A DNA stretch of 64,000 nucleotides, from positions 3,310-67,309 of the forward strand of contig NZ_JAYROR010000074.1 of NCBI RefSeq assembly GCF_041911615.1. The letters are read 5' to 3'. The DNA comes from Zoogloea sp041911615. Its GTDB lineage: Bacteria; Pseudomonadota; Gammaproteobacteria; Burkholderiales; Rhodocyclaceae. The first letter of the stretch is position 1. The number at the start of each line of letters is the position of its first letter. Shown piece by piece: positions 24,345 to 32,557 of this stretch. The position numbers and the translations under genes were made by a program. The notes beneath the pieces were generated by a model. The model made no database searches, was not told the DNA's origin, and saw only the letters and a program-made list of their open reading frames with translations.

Positions 24345-25109
24345 ATGGAGATCAAGGACAACGTATTCGTGGTGACCGGCGGTGGTTCCGGCCTGGGCGC
24401 CGCCACCGCGAAGATGATCAATGCGGCCGGCGGCAAGGTCGTGCTGGCCGACGTCAACAAGGAAGCCGGCGACAAGCTCGCCGCCGAACTGGGCGCCGGC
24501 GCCCGCTTCGTTGCCACCGACGTGACCGACGAAGCCAGCGCCAAGGCCTGTTTCGCCGCCGCCGTCGAACTGGGCACGCTCCGTGGCCTGGTCAACTGTG
24601 CCGGCATCGCCCCGGCCGAGAAGGTCGTCGGCAAGGAAGGCCCGCACAAGCTCGAATCCTTCGCCCGCACCATCAACATCAACCTGATCGGCACCTTCAA
24701 CATGACCCGCCTCGCCGCGGAGATCATGAGCAAGAACGAACCCAACGCCGGCGGCGAGCGCGGCGTGATCGTCTCCACCGCCTCCGTCGCCGCCTTCGAC
24801 GGCCAGCTCGGCCAGGCCGGCTACGCGGCCTCCAAGGGCGGCGTCGTCGCCATGACCCTGCCGATCGCCCGCGAACTGTGCCGCTCCGGCATCCGCGTGA
24901 TGACCATCGCCCCGGGCATCATGGAAACCCCGATGCTGCTGGGAATGCCCGCCGAAGTGCAGGAAGCCCTCGGCAAGATGGTTCCGTTCCCCTCGCGCAT
25001 GGGCAAGCCGGCCGAGTACGCCGCGCTGGTCGAACACATCTTCGGCAACGCCTACCTCAACGGCGAGGTGATTCGCCTCGACGGCGCGATCCGCATGGCA
25101 GCCAAGTAA
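24345..25109 (+). CDS. 3-hydroxyacyl-CoA dehydrogenase, SDR family (HSD17B10-like)
   Basis: A 254-aa short-chain dehydrogenase with TGGGSGLGAATA (NAD binding), NCAGIAPAEK, Ser-containing IVSTASVAAFDGQ, YAASKGGV (catalytic Tyr-Lys) and the C-terminal GEVIRLDGAIRMAAK. It resembles type-2 hydroxyacyl-CoA dehydrogenases that oxidise short or branched 3-hydroxyacyl-CoAs. It is a close paralogue of the interrupted SDR at 2091-2858 and could complement it. AAAGGAG lies just before the ATG. It heads the run SDR, thiolase, acyl-CoA dehydrogenase, CoA-transferase, hydratase. Confidence 0.9.
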   Translation: MEIKDNVFVVTGGGSGLGAATAKMINAAGGKVVLADVNKEAGDKLAAELGAGARFVATDVTDEASAKACFAAAVELGTLRGLVNCAGIAPAEKVVGKEGPHKLESFARTININLIGTFNMTRLAAEIMSKNEPNAGGERGVIVSTASVAAFDGQLGQAGYAASKGGVVAMTLPIARELCRSGIRVMTIAPGIMETPMLLGMPAEVQEALGKMVPFPSRMGKPAEYAALVEHIFGNAYLNGEVIRLDGAIRMAAK

Positions 25110-25113
25110 ATAA

Positions 25114-25182
25114 CGTAGGGGCGAATTCATTCGCCCGCAGTCGGTTGATCGAAGTCCGCGGGCGAATGAATTCGCCCCTACG
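25114..25182. repeat. perfect palindromic intergenic repeat (GTAGGGGCGAATTCATTCGC type)
   Basis: Two 25-bp arms (25114-25138 and 25158-25182) are exact reverse complements across a 19-bp spacer. Each arm itself contains the inner palindrome GGGCGAATTCATTCGCCC-like core. The same arms occur at 28148-28237 and in degenerate form at 2.9-3.1 kb and 26.8 kb. This is a REP/MITE-like intergenic element, here between SDR and thiolase genes. Confidence 0.85.
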
Positions 25183-25212
25183 GGCCTCACAGTTACCCAA
25201 AGGATTTCCCGC

Positions 25213-26403
25213 ATGAGCAACGCCAACGACCCCATCGTCATCGTCTCCGCCGCCCGCACCCCGATGGGTGGCTTCCAGGGTGATTTCGCCAGCCTCACCG
25301 CGGCCCAACTGGGTGGCATCGCCATCAAGGCCGCCGTCGAGCGCGCCGGCATCGCCGCCGACACCGTCGAAGAGGTGATCTTCGGGTGCGTGCTGCCCGC
25401 CGGCCAGGGCCAGGCCCCGGCCCGCCAGGCCGCGCTGGGTGGCGGTCTGCCCCTGTCGGCCGGCTGCACCACCGTCAACAAGATGTGCGGCTCCGGCATG
25501 AAGGCCACCATGCTGGCCGCCGACCTCCTCACCGCCGGCACCAACGAAGTGATGATCGCCGGCGGCATGGAATCCATGACCAACGCCCCCTACCTGCTGC
25601 CCAAGGCCCGCGGCGGCTACCGCCTCGGCCACGGCCAGGTGATGGACCACATGTTCCTCGACGGCCTCGAAGACGCCTACGAGAAGGGCCGCCTGATGGG
25701 CACCTTCGCCGAAGACTGCGCCGGCCTCTACAACTTCACCCGCGAGCAGCAGGACGCCTACGCCATTGCGTCCCTCACCCGCGCCCAGGCCGCCATCAAG
25801 GACGGCTCCTTCGAGTGGGAAATCACCCCCGTCACCGTGGCCGGCCGCAAGGGCGACGTGACCATCGCCAGCGACGAGCAGCCGCCCAAGGCCAACCTCG
25901 ACAAGATCCCGACCCTGAAGCCCGCCTTCCGCAAGGACGGCACCGTGACCCCGGCCAACTCCAGCTCCATCTCCGACGGCGCCGCCGCCCTGGTGCTGAT
26001 GCGCGCCTCCACCGCCGCCGCCAAGGGCCTCAAGCCGATCGCCAAGATCGTCGGCCACAGCACCCACGCCCACCAGCCCAACCTGTTCGCCACCGCCCCG
26101 GTCGGCGCCATGCAGAAGCTCCTCGCCAAGACCGGCTGGACGGTTGCCGACGTGGATCTGTGGGAGATCAACGAAGCCTTCGCCGTGGTCACCATGGCCG
26201 CGATCCACGATCTGAAGCTGGATCACGCCAAGGTCAACATCCACGGCGGCGCCTGCGCGCTGGGCCACCCGATCGGCGCCTCCGGCGCCCGCATCATCGT
26301 CACCCTGCTCGGCGCCCTCAAGAAGACCGGCGGCAAGCGCGGCGTCGCCAGCCTGTGCATCGGCGGCGGCGAAGCCACGGCGCTGGCCGTGGAAATGCTG
26401 TAA
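25213..26403 (+). CDS. acetyl-CoA C-acetyltransferase (thiolase)
   Basis: A 396-aa thiolase with VSAARTPMGGFQG at the N-terminus, the nucleophile motif NKMCGSGMKA (Cys near residue 95), NEAFAVV, GGACALGHPIGASGAR (His) and CIGGGEATALAVE (second Cys). This is the AtoB/PhaA-like biosynthetic/degradative type acting on short 3-ketoacyl-CoA. It lies after the SDR, separated by a palindromic repeat, and before the acyl-CoA dehydrogenase. AAAGGA precedes the ATG. It is distinct from the thiolase at 3105-4355, which is longer and has a different N-terminus. Confidence 0.93.
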   Translation: MSNANDPIVIVSAARTPMGGFQGDFASLTAAQLGGIAIKAAVERAGIAADTVEEVIFGCVLPAGQGQAPARQAALGGGLPLSAGCTTVNKMCGSGMKATMLAADLLTAGTNEVMIAGGMESMTNAPYLLPKARGGYRLGHGQVMDHMFLDGLEDAYEKGRLMGTFAEDCAGLYNFTREQQDAYAIASLTRAQAAIKDGSFEWEITPVTVAGRKGDVTIASDEQPPKANLDKIPTLKPAFRKDGTVTPANSSSISDGAAALVLMRASTAAAKGLKPIAKIVGHSTHAHQPNLFATAPVGAMQKLLAKTGWTVADVDLWEINEAFAVVTMAAIHDLKLDHAKVNIHGGACALGHPIGASGARIIVTLLGALKKTGGKRGVASLCIGGGEATALAVEML

Positions 26404-26880
26404 GGCAGGAAACCTTCCGGAGCGTCGGGTTACGCCCTGCGGGCTAACCCGACCTACAAGGAAGGCGACGGCGGCGCCTGGCCCATCAGAAAAGGCTCGG
26501 AGCCAAATTAAAGCCCGTCTGAACCGTCGAGCAGCGCAGTGCCAGCCGGAGCAGTCCGGCGTCGCTGTCTGAGCCCGAAGGGCGAGTTTGCGACGTCGGC
26601 CGGCTGGCTCGAGCAGCGCAGAGGAGTCGTCCGCAACGCGGACGACCGGTGAAGCCGGGTCGCCTTCTTTGCTTCCTTTCTTGGCGAGACAAGAAAGGAA
26701 GTCGCCCGCCGGGGCGAACTCCCCGGCCAACGCAAGACGAAACACGGGAAAGCCGTCCCTCGGCAGCACGCAGGCAAAACAGCCAAGGGCGACTGAAGTC
26801 GCCCCTACGCGAGCCGGTGCAGCCAGCCACCCGGACGGCTCCACGAACAACGCAACCCAGAATCCAAAGGACACCGCACC
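26404..26880. repeat. 477-bp gene-free stretch with three dispersed repeat types
   Basis: From left to right: a hairpin GTCGGGTTACGCCC/GGGCTAACCCGAC at 26424-26453; a ~230-bp element (about 26505-26745) with CCGGGTCGCCTTCTTTGCTT and GGCGAGACAAGAAAGGAAGT, the latter half forming a hairpin; and a degenerate GCGACTGAAGTCGCCCCTAC palindrome near 26790. The middle element recurs in shorter form at 28287-28440. No protein-coding frame with a ribosome-binding site is evident. Confidence 0.7.
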
Positions 26881-28017
26881 ATGATCCTCACCCAAGAACA
26901 GGAAATGATCCGCGACTCCATGCGCGCCTTCGCCCAGGAGCGCCTCGCCCCCTTCGCCGCCGAATGGGACAAGCACCACACCTTCCCCGCCGAAGCCCTC
27001 AAGGAACTCGGCGAGCTGGGCGCGATGGGCATGTGCGTGCCCGAGGAATGGGGCGGCGCCGGCATGGACTACATGAGCCTGGTGCTCACCCTCGAAGAAA
27101 TCGCCGCCGGTGACGGCGCCACCTCCACCATCGTCTCGGTGCAGAACTCCCTGGCCTGTGGCATCACCCAGAAGTACGGCACCGACCAGCAAAAGGAAGA
27201 GTGGCTCAAGCCCCTGGCCCGCGGTGAGAAGCTCGGCTGCTTCTGCCTGACCGAACCCCACACCGGCTCCGACGCCGCGGCGATCACCACCCGCGCCGAC
27301 CGCGACGGCGACAGCTTCGTGCTCAACGGCGTCAAGCAGTTCATCACCACCGGCAAGCACGCCCACATGGCCATCGTCTTCGCCGTCACCGACAAGGCCG
27401 CCGGCAAGAAGGGCATCAGCTGCTTCCTGATCCCCACCAACACCCCGGGCTTCATCGTCGGCCGCACCGAGGACAAGATGGGCCAGCACGCCTCCGACAC
27501 CGTGCAGATCATCTTCGAGAACTGCCGCGTGCCCGCCACCGCCCTGCTCGGCAAGGAAGGCGAAGGCTACAAGATCGCCCTGTCGAACCTCGAAGCCGGC
27601 CGCATCGGCATCGCCGCCCAGAGCATCGGCATGGCCCGCGCCGCGTTCGAAGCCGCCGTGCGCTACGCCAAGGAGCGCGTGACCTTCGGCGTGCCCATCA
27701 TCGAGCACCAGGCGGTCAACTTCCGCCTCGCCGACATGAACACCCTGCTCGACGCCGCCCGCCTGATGGTCTGGCGCGCCGCCCAGCTCAAGGACGCCGG
27801 CAAGCCCTGCCTGAAGGAAGCCTCGATGGCCAAGATGTTCGCCTCCGAAGCCGCCGAGAAGATCGCCTCCGACGCCATCCAGATCCACGGCGGTGTCGGC
27901 TACACCAGCGACTTCCCGGTCGAGCGCATCTACCGCGACGTGCGCATCAGCCAGATCTACGAAGGCGCCAACGACATCCAGCGGCTCGTCATCGGTCGCA
28001 CCATCGCCACCGAGTAA
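26881..28017 (+). CDS. acyl-CoA dehydrogenase (short-chain type)
   Basis: A 378-aa standard-length acyl-CoA dehydrogenase. It has the flavin/substrate motif CFCLTEPHTGSDAAAI and the second signature YTSDFPVERIYRDVRISQIY, followed by EGANDIQR, whose Glu is the predicted catalytic base near residue 365. It oxidises short or branched acyl-CoA to enoyl-CoA and passes electrons to ETF. Together with the SDR, thiolase and hydratase it completes a beta-oxidation spiral. AAAGGA is upstream of the ATG. Substrate could be a branched amino-acid-derived or ring-cleavage-derived acyl-CoA. Confidence 0.92.
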   Translation: MILTQEQEMIRDSMRAFAQERLAPFAAEWDKHHTFPAEALKELGELGAMGMCVPEEWGGAGMDYMSLVLTLEEIAAGDGATSTIVSVQNSLACGITQKYGTDQQKEEWLKPLARGEKLGCFCLTEPHTGSDAAAITTRADRDGDSFVLNGVKQFITTGKHAHMAIVFAVTDKAAGKKGISCFLIPTNTPGFIVGRTEDKMGQHASDTVQIIFENCRVPATALLGKEGEGYKIALSNLEAGRIGIAAQSIGMARAAFEAAVRYAKERVTFGVPIIEHQAVNFRLADMNTLLDAARLMVWRAAQLKDAGKPCLKEASMAKMFASEAAEKIASDAIQIHGGVGYTSDFPVERIYRDVRISQIYEGANDIQRLVIGRTIATE

Positions 28018-28475
28018 AGGGCGCGCCGGGCTACTGCGCGGCCCGATCTTGCGATTCCGGTACTCGCCGTACTCCAGTACGGCTGCGTTCCTCGTCGCAA
28101 CCTCAGGCCGCTCGCTACGGTTTCTGCGCACCTTTACGCAGCTGGCGTTGTAGGGGCGAATTCATTCGCCCGCGGAGGCAGGCCCAGGGTGTGTACGTTT
28201 TTTCAACGCCTGGCGGGCGAATGAATTCGCCCCTACAAAAACATCGCCCCAGCCCCGCCCGAGCGCCCCGAAGCGCCTCGGTGCCCCACCAAAGCCCGTC
28301 TGATCCGGCGAGCAGCGCAGGGAAGTCGGCCGAAGGCCGACCTGTGAAGCCGGGTCGCCTTTCTTGCTTACTTCTTTGGCGAAGCAAAGAAGCAAGTCGC
28401 CCGCCGGGGGCGAACTCCCGGCCAACGGCACGCCAAACAAGCGCCGCACGCAAAAAAAACAAAGGAGACAACAAA
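28018..28475. repeat. 458-bp gene-free stretch with dispersed repeats
   Basis: Contains a GC-rich segment (28040-28110) with GTACTCGCCGTACTCCAGTA, the large palindrome at 28148-28237, and a second copy (about 28287-28440) of the element seen at 26505-26745 (AAAGCCCGTCTGA, AAGCCGGGTCGCC, GGCGAAGCAAAGAAGCAAGT, GGGGGCGAACTCCCGGCCAA). No small gene is apparent. An AAAGGAG ribosome-binding site near 28461 serves the next gene. Confidence 0.7.
28148..28237. repeat. perfect long palindromic repeat, second copy
   Basis: Arms at 28148-28173 and 28212-28237 are 26-bp exact reverse complements (outer end TTGTAGGGGCGAATTC). The spacer is 38 bp and unrelated to the spacer of the 25114 copy. Conserved arms with divergent spacers indicate a mobile or gene-converted palindromic element. 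Confidence 0.85.
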
Positions 28476-29621
28476 ATGGGCCCCCTCCACGGCATCAAAG
28501 TCGTCGAATTCGCCGCTCTCGGCCCCTGCCCCATGGCCGCGATGATCCTCGTCGACCTCGGCGCCGAAGTCGTGCGCATCGAACGCAAGCCCGCACCCGG
28601 CGCCAAGCCGGCGTCCGACCTGTTCGACCCGAAGATCGACATCCTCAACCGCTCCCGCCGCGTCGTCACCCTCGACCTCAAGAAGCCCGAAGGCCTCGCC
28701 GCCGCCCGCGAGCTGGTGGCCAAGGCCGACATCCTCGTCGAAGGCTACCGCCCCGGCGTGATGGAACGCCTCGGCGTGGGCCCGGACGTGAGCCTCAACG
28801 CCAACCCGCGCCTCGTCTATGGCCGCATGACCGGCTGGGGCCAGAGCGGCCCGCTCGCCTCCACCGCCGGCCACGACATCAACTACCTGTCGCTCTCCGG
28901 CGCGCTGCACGCCATCGGCGAACCCGGCGGCAAGCCGGTGGTGCCGCTCAACCTGGTGGCCGACTGCGGCGGCGGCGCGATGCTGCTGGTGGTGGGCGTG
29001 CTCGCTGCGCTCACCGAGGCACGCAACTCCGGCAAGGGTCAGGTGGTGGACGCGGCGATGACCGACGGCTCGGCGCTGCTGATGACCATGATGTACACCC
29101 TCAAGGCCATGGGCCAATGGGGGCAGACGCGCGGCAGCAACCTGCTCGACGGCGGCGCGCACTTCTACGACACCTACCGCTGTGCCGACGGCAAGTACGT
29201 TTCCATCGGCCCCATCGAGCCCCAGTTCTACGCGCTGTTCCTGCAGAAGGCCGGCATCGTCGATCCGGACTTCAGCCAGCAGTGGGACCGCGCCCGCTGG
29301 CCCGAGCTCAAGACCCGCGTCGCCGCGCATCTCGAAACCCGCACCCGCGACGAATGGTGCGCGCTGTTCGACGGCAGCGACGCCTGCGTGGCGCCCGTTC
29401 TGGACATGGACGAAGCGCCCGAACACCCGCACAATCGGGCTCGCGGCACCTTCATCGAAGTTGGCGGCGTCATTCAACCGGCGCCGGCCCCGCGCTTCAG
29501 CCGCAGCACCCCGGCAACGCCCCGCGCGCCGAAGCATGGCGCCACCGGCGAAGACGTGCTGGCCGACTGGGGCTTCACCCCCGACACCATCGACGGCCTA
29601 CGCCGTGCCGGAGCCATTTAA
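28476..29621 (+). CDS. CaiB/BaiF family (class III) CoA-transferase, alpha-methylacyl-CoA racemase-like
   Basis: A 381-aa class III CoA-transferase family protein (MGPLHGIKVVEFAALGPCPM, GAEVVRIERK, NRSRRVVTLDLKKPEG, YGRMTGWGQSGPLAS, AGHDINYLSLSGAL). The GHDINYLSLSGAL region with Asp is typical of the alpha-methylacyl-CoA racemase (AMACR) subgroup, which epimerises 2-methyl-branched acyl-CoAs before beta-oxidation. This hints that the surrounding enzymes handle methyl-branched acyl-CoAs. Start ATG at 28476 follows AAAGGAG. Whether it is a racemase or a CoA-transferase cannot be settled from sequence alone. Confidence 0.87.
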   Translation: MGPLHGIKVVEFAALGPCPMAAMILVDLGAEVVRIERKPAPGAKPASDLFDPKIDILNRSRRVVTLDLKKPEGLAAARELVAKADILVEGYRPGVMERLGVGPDVSLNANPRLVYGRMTGWGQSGPLASTAGHDINYLSLSGALHAIGEPGGKPVVPLNLVADCGGGAMLLVVGVLAALTEARNSGKGQVVDAAMTDGSALLMTMMYTLKAMGQWGQTRGSNLLDGGAHFYDTYRCADGKYVSIGPIEPQFYALFLQKAGIVDPDFSQQWDRARWPELKTRVAAHLETRTRDEWCALFDGSDACVAPVLDMDEAPEHPHNRARGTFIEVGGVIQPAPAPRFSRSTPATPRAPKHGATGEDVLADWGFTPDTIDGLRRAGAI

Positions 29622-29643
29622 CTAGAAAACATCTGGAGGACAC

Positions 29644-30420
29644 ATGGAATACCAGAACATCATCGCCGAGACCCGTGGCAAGGTCGGCCTCATCACCCTC
29701 AACCGCCCCAAGGCCCTCAACGCCCTCAACGACGCCCTCGTCGATGAACTGGGCCACGCCCTGGACGGCTTCGAAGCCGACGAGAACATTGGCTGCATCG
29801 TCATCACCGGCTCCGAGAAGGCCTTCGCCGCCGGCGCCGACATCGGCGCGATGGCCAATTTCAGCTACATGGACGCCTATAAGGGCGACTACATCACCCG
29901 CAATTGGGAGCGCATCAAGACCTGCCGCAAGCCCATCATTGCCGCGGTGGCCGGCTTCGCCCTGGGCGGCGGCTGTGAAATGGCCATGAGCTGCGACATG
30001 ATCTTCGCCGCCGACACCGCCAAGTTCGGCCAGCCCGAGATCAAGCTCGGCACCATGCCCGGCGCCGGCGGCACCCAGCGCCTGCCCCGCGCCGTGGGCA
30101 AGGCCAAGGCCATGGACCTGTGTCTCAGCGCCCGCATGATGGACGCCACCGAAGCCGAGCGCGCCGGCCTCGTCGCCCGCGTGATTCCCGCCGACAAACT
30201 CGTCGAGGAAACCCTCGCCGCCGCGACCACCATCGCCGGATACTCGCTGCCGGTCATCATGATGATCAAGGAATCCATCAATCGCAGCTTCGAATCCGGC
30301 CTCAACGAAGGCCTGCTGTTCGAGCGCCGCGTGTTCCACGCCACCTTCGCCCTCGACGACCAGAAGGAAGGCATGGCCGCCTTCGTCGAAAAGCGCAAGG
30401 CCGCGTTCAAGAATCAGTAA
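29644..30420 (+). CDS. enoyl-CoA hydratase (short-chain, PaaF/Ech-like)
   Basis: A 258-aa crotonase. It has the oxyanion-hole motifs FAAGADIGAMA and GFALGGGCEMAMSCD. Both catalytic glutamates of true hydratases are present (GGGCEMA and FGQPEIKLG), followed by GAGGTQRLPRAVGK. It hydrates short-chain 2-enoyl-CoA. GGAGG precedes the ATG, 22 bp after the CoA-transferase stop. It ends the rightward beta-oxidation group and is followed by a strong terminator. Confidence 0.92.
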   Translation: MEYQNIIAETRGKVGLITLNRPKALNALNDALVDELGHALDGFEADENIGCIVITGSEKAFAAGADIGAMANFSYMDAYKGDYITRNWERIKTCRKPIIAAVAGFALGGGCEMAMSCDMIFAADTAKFGQPEIKLGTMPGAGGTQRLPRAVGKAKAMDLCLSARMMDATEAERAGLVARVIPADKLVEETLAAATTIAGYSLPVIMMIKESINRSFESGLNEGLLFERRVFHATFALDDQKEGMAAFVEKRKAAFKNQ

Positions 30421-30438
30421 GTCGTCCGCACTGGCATG

Positions 30439-30472
30439 ACGACAAAGGGGGCCCGTGGCCCCCTTTGTCGTT
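30439..30472. terminator. strong bidirectional terminator hairpin
   Basis: ACGACAAAGGGGGC pairs perfectly with GCCCCCTTTGTCGT around a short loop. It lies between the convergent enoyl-CoA hydratase and LysR genes. Confidence 0.75.
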
Positions 30473-30531
30473 CACCACCGTCGCTCGCCACGCAGAACGG
30501 GGGCCCGCGCACCGCCGCAGCCTTCCGCCCC

Positions 30532-31449
30532 TTACCCGGGCTTGCCCCGCGCCTCGTCCCACTCCCGCGCGGCGCGCTCCAGGTGCTGCAGGAACACCTG
30601 GGCCACCGGCGACAGGCTCTTGCCGCGGGGATACAACGTCCACCAGTTCGACTGCACCGGAAAGCCCTCCACATCCAGCACGGTGAGCTGTTCCTCATGG
30701 GGATGGGCGCTCATCGCATGGCGCGAGATCACCGCCAGCCCCAGCCCGCCGGCCACCGCCTGCTTGATGGCCTCGTTGCTGCCCAGCTCGAGCCGCACCG
30801 CCGCCTTGAAGCCGATCCGCGCAAAGTGCGCATCGCACGCCAGCCGGGTGCCCGAACCCTGTTCGCGCAGGATGAAGCGCTGCCCCGCCAGCGCAGCGAG
30901 CTTCACGCCCTTGCTGCCGGCAAGCGGATGCGACTCGGGGGCGATCACCACCAGCGGATTGGGCAGGAAGGCGTGCCGCTCCAGCTCGATGTCGGCCGGC
31001 GGCATCGACATGATGTAAAGATCGTCCCGGTTCTCGCGCAGCCGCGCCACCACGCCGTCGCGGTTCTGCACCTCGAGGGCGATGTCGATTTCCGGATGGG
31101 CGGCGCAGAAGCGCCCCAGCAAGCGCGGCACGAAATACTTCGCCGTGCTCACCACCGCCACCCGCAACTGCCCGCGCGTCAGCCCCTTCATCGCATCGAT
31201 GCGCTGCTCGAAGGCCGCCCACTCGCCCATCATCGTGCGGATCGTCTCGGCCAGATCCGCCCCCGCGGCAGTGAGATGCAGGCGCTTGCCGATCTGTTCG
31301 TACAACGGCAGCCCCACCGACTCGCTCAACTCCTTGAGCTGCATCGACACCGTCGGCTGGGTGACGTGGCACGCCTTGGCGGCCGCCGTGATGCTGCCCA
31401 GATCGGCAAACGACAAGAACAGGCGCAACTGACGGAACGTGACATTCAT
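30532..31449 (-). CDS. LysR-family regulator (CbbR/CmpR-like)
   Basis: A 305-aa LysR regulator. The winged helix-turn-helix reads FRQLRLFLSFADLGSITAAA then ACHVTQPTVSMQLKELSESV (residues ~5-60). The effector domain (GQLRVAVVSTAKYFVPRLLG, AVAGGLGLAVISRHAM) resembles CbbR/CmpR-type regulators of carbon fixation and inorganic-carbon uptake. It is divergent from an SbtA-like permease, which it probably controls. A 16-bp inverted repeat overlaps its start codon and may be an autoregulatory site. Confidence 0.88.
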   Translation of the reverse strand: MNVTFRQLRLFLSFADLGSITAAAKACHVTQPTVSMQLKELSESVGLPLYEQIGKRLHLTAAGADLAETIRTMMGEWAAFEQRIDAMKGLTRGQLRVAVVSTAKYFVPRLLGRFCAAHPEIDIALEVQNRDGVVARLRENRDDLYIMSMPPADIELERHAFLPNPLVVIAPESHPLAGSKGVKLAALAGQRFILREQGSGTRLACDAHFARIGFKAAVRLELGSNEAIKQAVAGGLGLAVISRHAMSAHPHEEQLTVLDVEGFPVQSNWWTLYPRGKSLSPVAQVFLQHLERAAREWDEARGKPG

Positions 31450-31463
31450 AGATATTTATCTAT
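31448..31463. promoter_or_regulatory. inverted repeat ATAGATATTTATCTAT in the lysR-permease intergenic region
   Basis: Perfect 7-bp arms (ATAGATA and TATCTAT) are separated by 2 bp. The site overlaps the lysR start codon and begins a ~50-bp AT-rich island (TTTTTATATATTA near 31485) that must hold both divergent promoters. Position and symmetry fit a LysR-type autoregulatory site. Confidence 0.5.
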
Positions 31464-31546
31464 TTAAACAATAACGATAATCGATTTTTATATATTAGCG
31501 CTTGTCGGTAACATCCGCTCCGTTTTCGTCATTCACGCGTACCGCC

Positions 31547-32557
31547 ATGCAAAGCATCCTCGATCCGGCCATCCTGTTCTTCGTCTTTGGCGTCGCTGCC
31601 GGCACCCTCAAGTCGAACCTCGAAATCCCGCCGCAAATCTCACGCTTCCTGTCGCTCTACCTGCTCATGGCGCTGGGCCTCAAAGGCGGTTTCGCCCTCG
31701 CCAAGTCCGGCCTCACCGCCGAAGTCGCCACCACCCTGGGCTGCGCCATCGCCCTGGCGATCATCGTGCCGATGATCGGCTACACGATCCTCAAGCGCTT
31801 CCTCAGCGGCTACAACGCCGCCGCCATCGCCGCCACCTATGGGTCGGTCAGCGCGGTCAGCTTCATCACCGCCGTCCAGTATCTCGAAACCAACGGGGTG
31901 CCCTATGGCGGCCACATGGCCGCCGCCATGGCCCTGATGGAATCTCCCGCCATCATCATGGCGGTGCTGTTCGCCAACACTCTGCGTCAGGGCGCCGGCG
32001 CCAGCGCGGTGGTGAGCGTCGGCCAGGGCGGCGCGGCCATCGCCGGCGGCCCCGCCCCCGCGCCGGTGCCGCTAGGCAAGATCCTCCACGAATCCTTTAC
32101 CGACGGCGCCCAGTTGCTGCTGCTCGGCGCCATGGTCGTCGGCATCGTCACCGGCGAAGCCGGCAAGGCGGTGATGGCGCCTTTCTCGGTCGATCTGTTC
32201 AAGGGTATGCTCGCCTTCTTCCTGCTCGACATGGGCCTGATGGCCGCCCGCAACATGGGCGAACTCAAGGGCAAGTCCCCCTGGCTGGTGGCCTACGCCA
32301 TCCTCGGCCCCCTCGCCCACGCCAGCCTCGCCCTCGCCCTCGCCACCGTGCTCGGCATCGCCCCGGGCAACGCCGGCCTGCTGATGGTGCTCGCCGCCAG
32401 CGCCTCGTACATCGCCGTGCCGGCCGTGCTGCGCTATGCCATCCCCGAAGCCAATCCGTCCCTGTACTTCGGCATGTCCCTCGGCATCACCTTCCCCTTC
32501 AACATCCTGCTGGGCATCCCCCTCTACATGTGGGCGGCGCACCAGGTGCTTGGCTAA
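31547..32557 (+). CDS. sodium-dependent bicarbonate transporter family permease (SbtA-like)
   Basis: A 336-aa membrane protein with about ten hydrophobic segments in two inverted halves, in the SbtA pattern (FFVFGVAAGTLKSNLEIPPQ, AATYGSVSAVSFITA, MALMESPAIIMAV, LLDMGLMAARNMGELKG, AASASYIAVPAVLRYAIPEA). SbtA proteins are Na+-driven bicarbonate importers. Relatives in non-phototrophs are uncharacterised and may carry other anions. The divergent CbbR/CmpR-like LysR gene fits bicarbonate. Start chosen at ATG 31547 (MQSILDPAILFF), the usual N-terminus of the family. Confidence 0.85.
   Translation: MQSILDPAILFFVFGVAAGTLKSNLEIPPQISRFLSLYLLMALGLKGGFALAKSGLTAEVATTLGCAIALAIIVPMIGYTILKRFLSGYNAAAIAATYGSVSAVSFITAVQYLETNGVPYGGHMAAAMALMESPAIIMAVLFANTLRQGAGASAVVSVGQGGAAIAGGPAPAPVPLGKILHESFTDGAQLLLLGAMVVGIVTGEAGKAVMAPFSVDLFKGMLAFFLLDMGLMAARNMGELKGKSPWLVAYAILGPLAHASLALALATVLGIAPGNAGLLMVLAASASYIAVPAVLRYAIPEANPSLYFGMSLGITFPFNILLGIPLYMWAAHQVLG

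Noticed and set aside
26404..28475. Small protein genes in the two repeat-filled gaps
   Set aside because: Open frames there read through palindromic repeats shared between the gaps and lack start sites with Shine-Dalgarno sequences.
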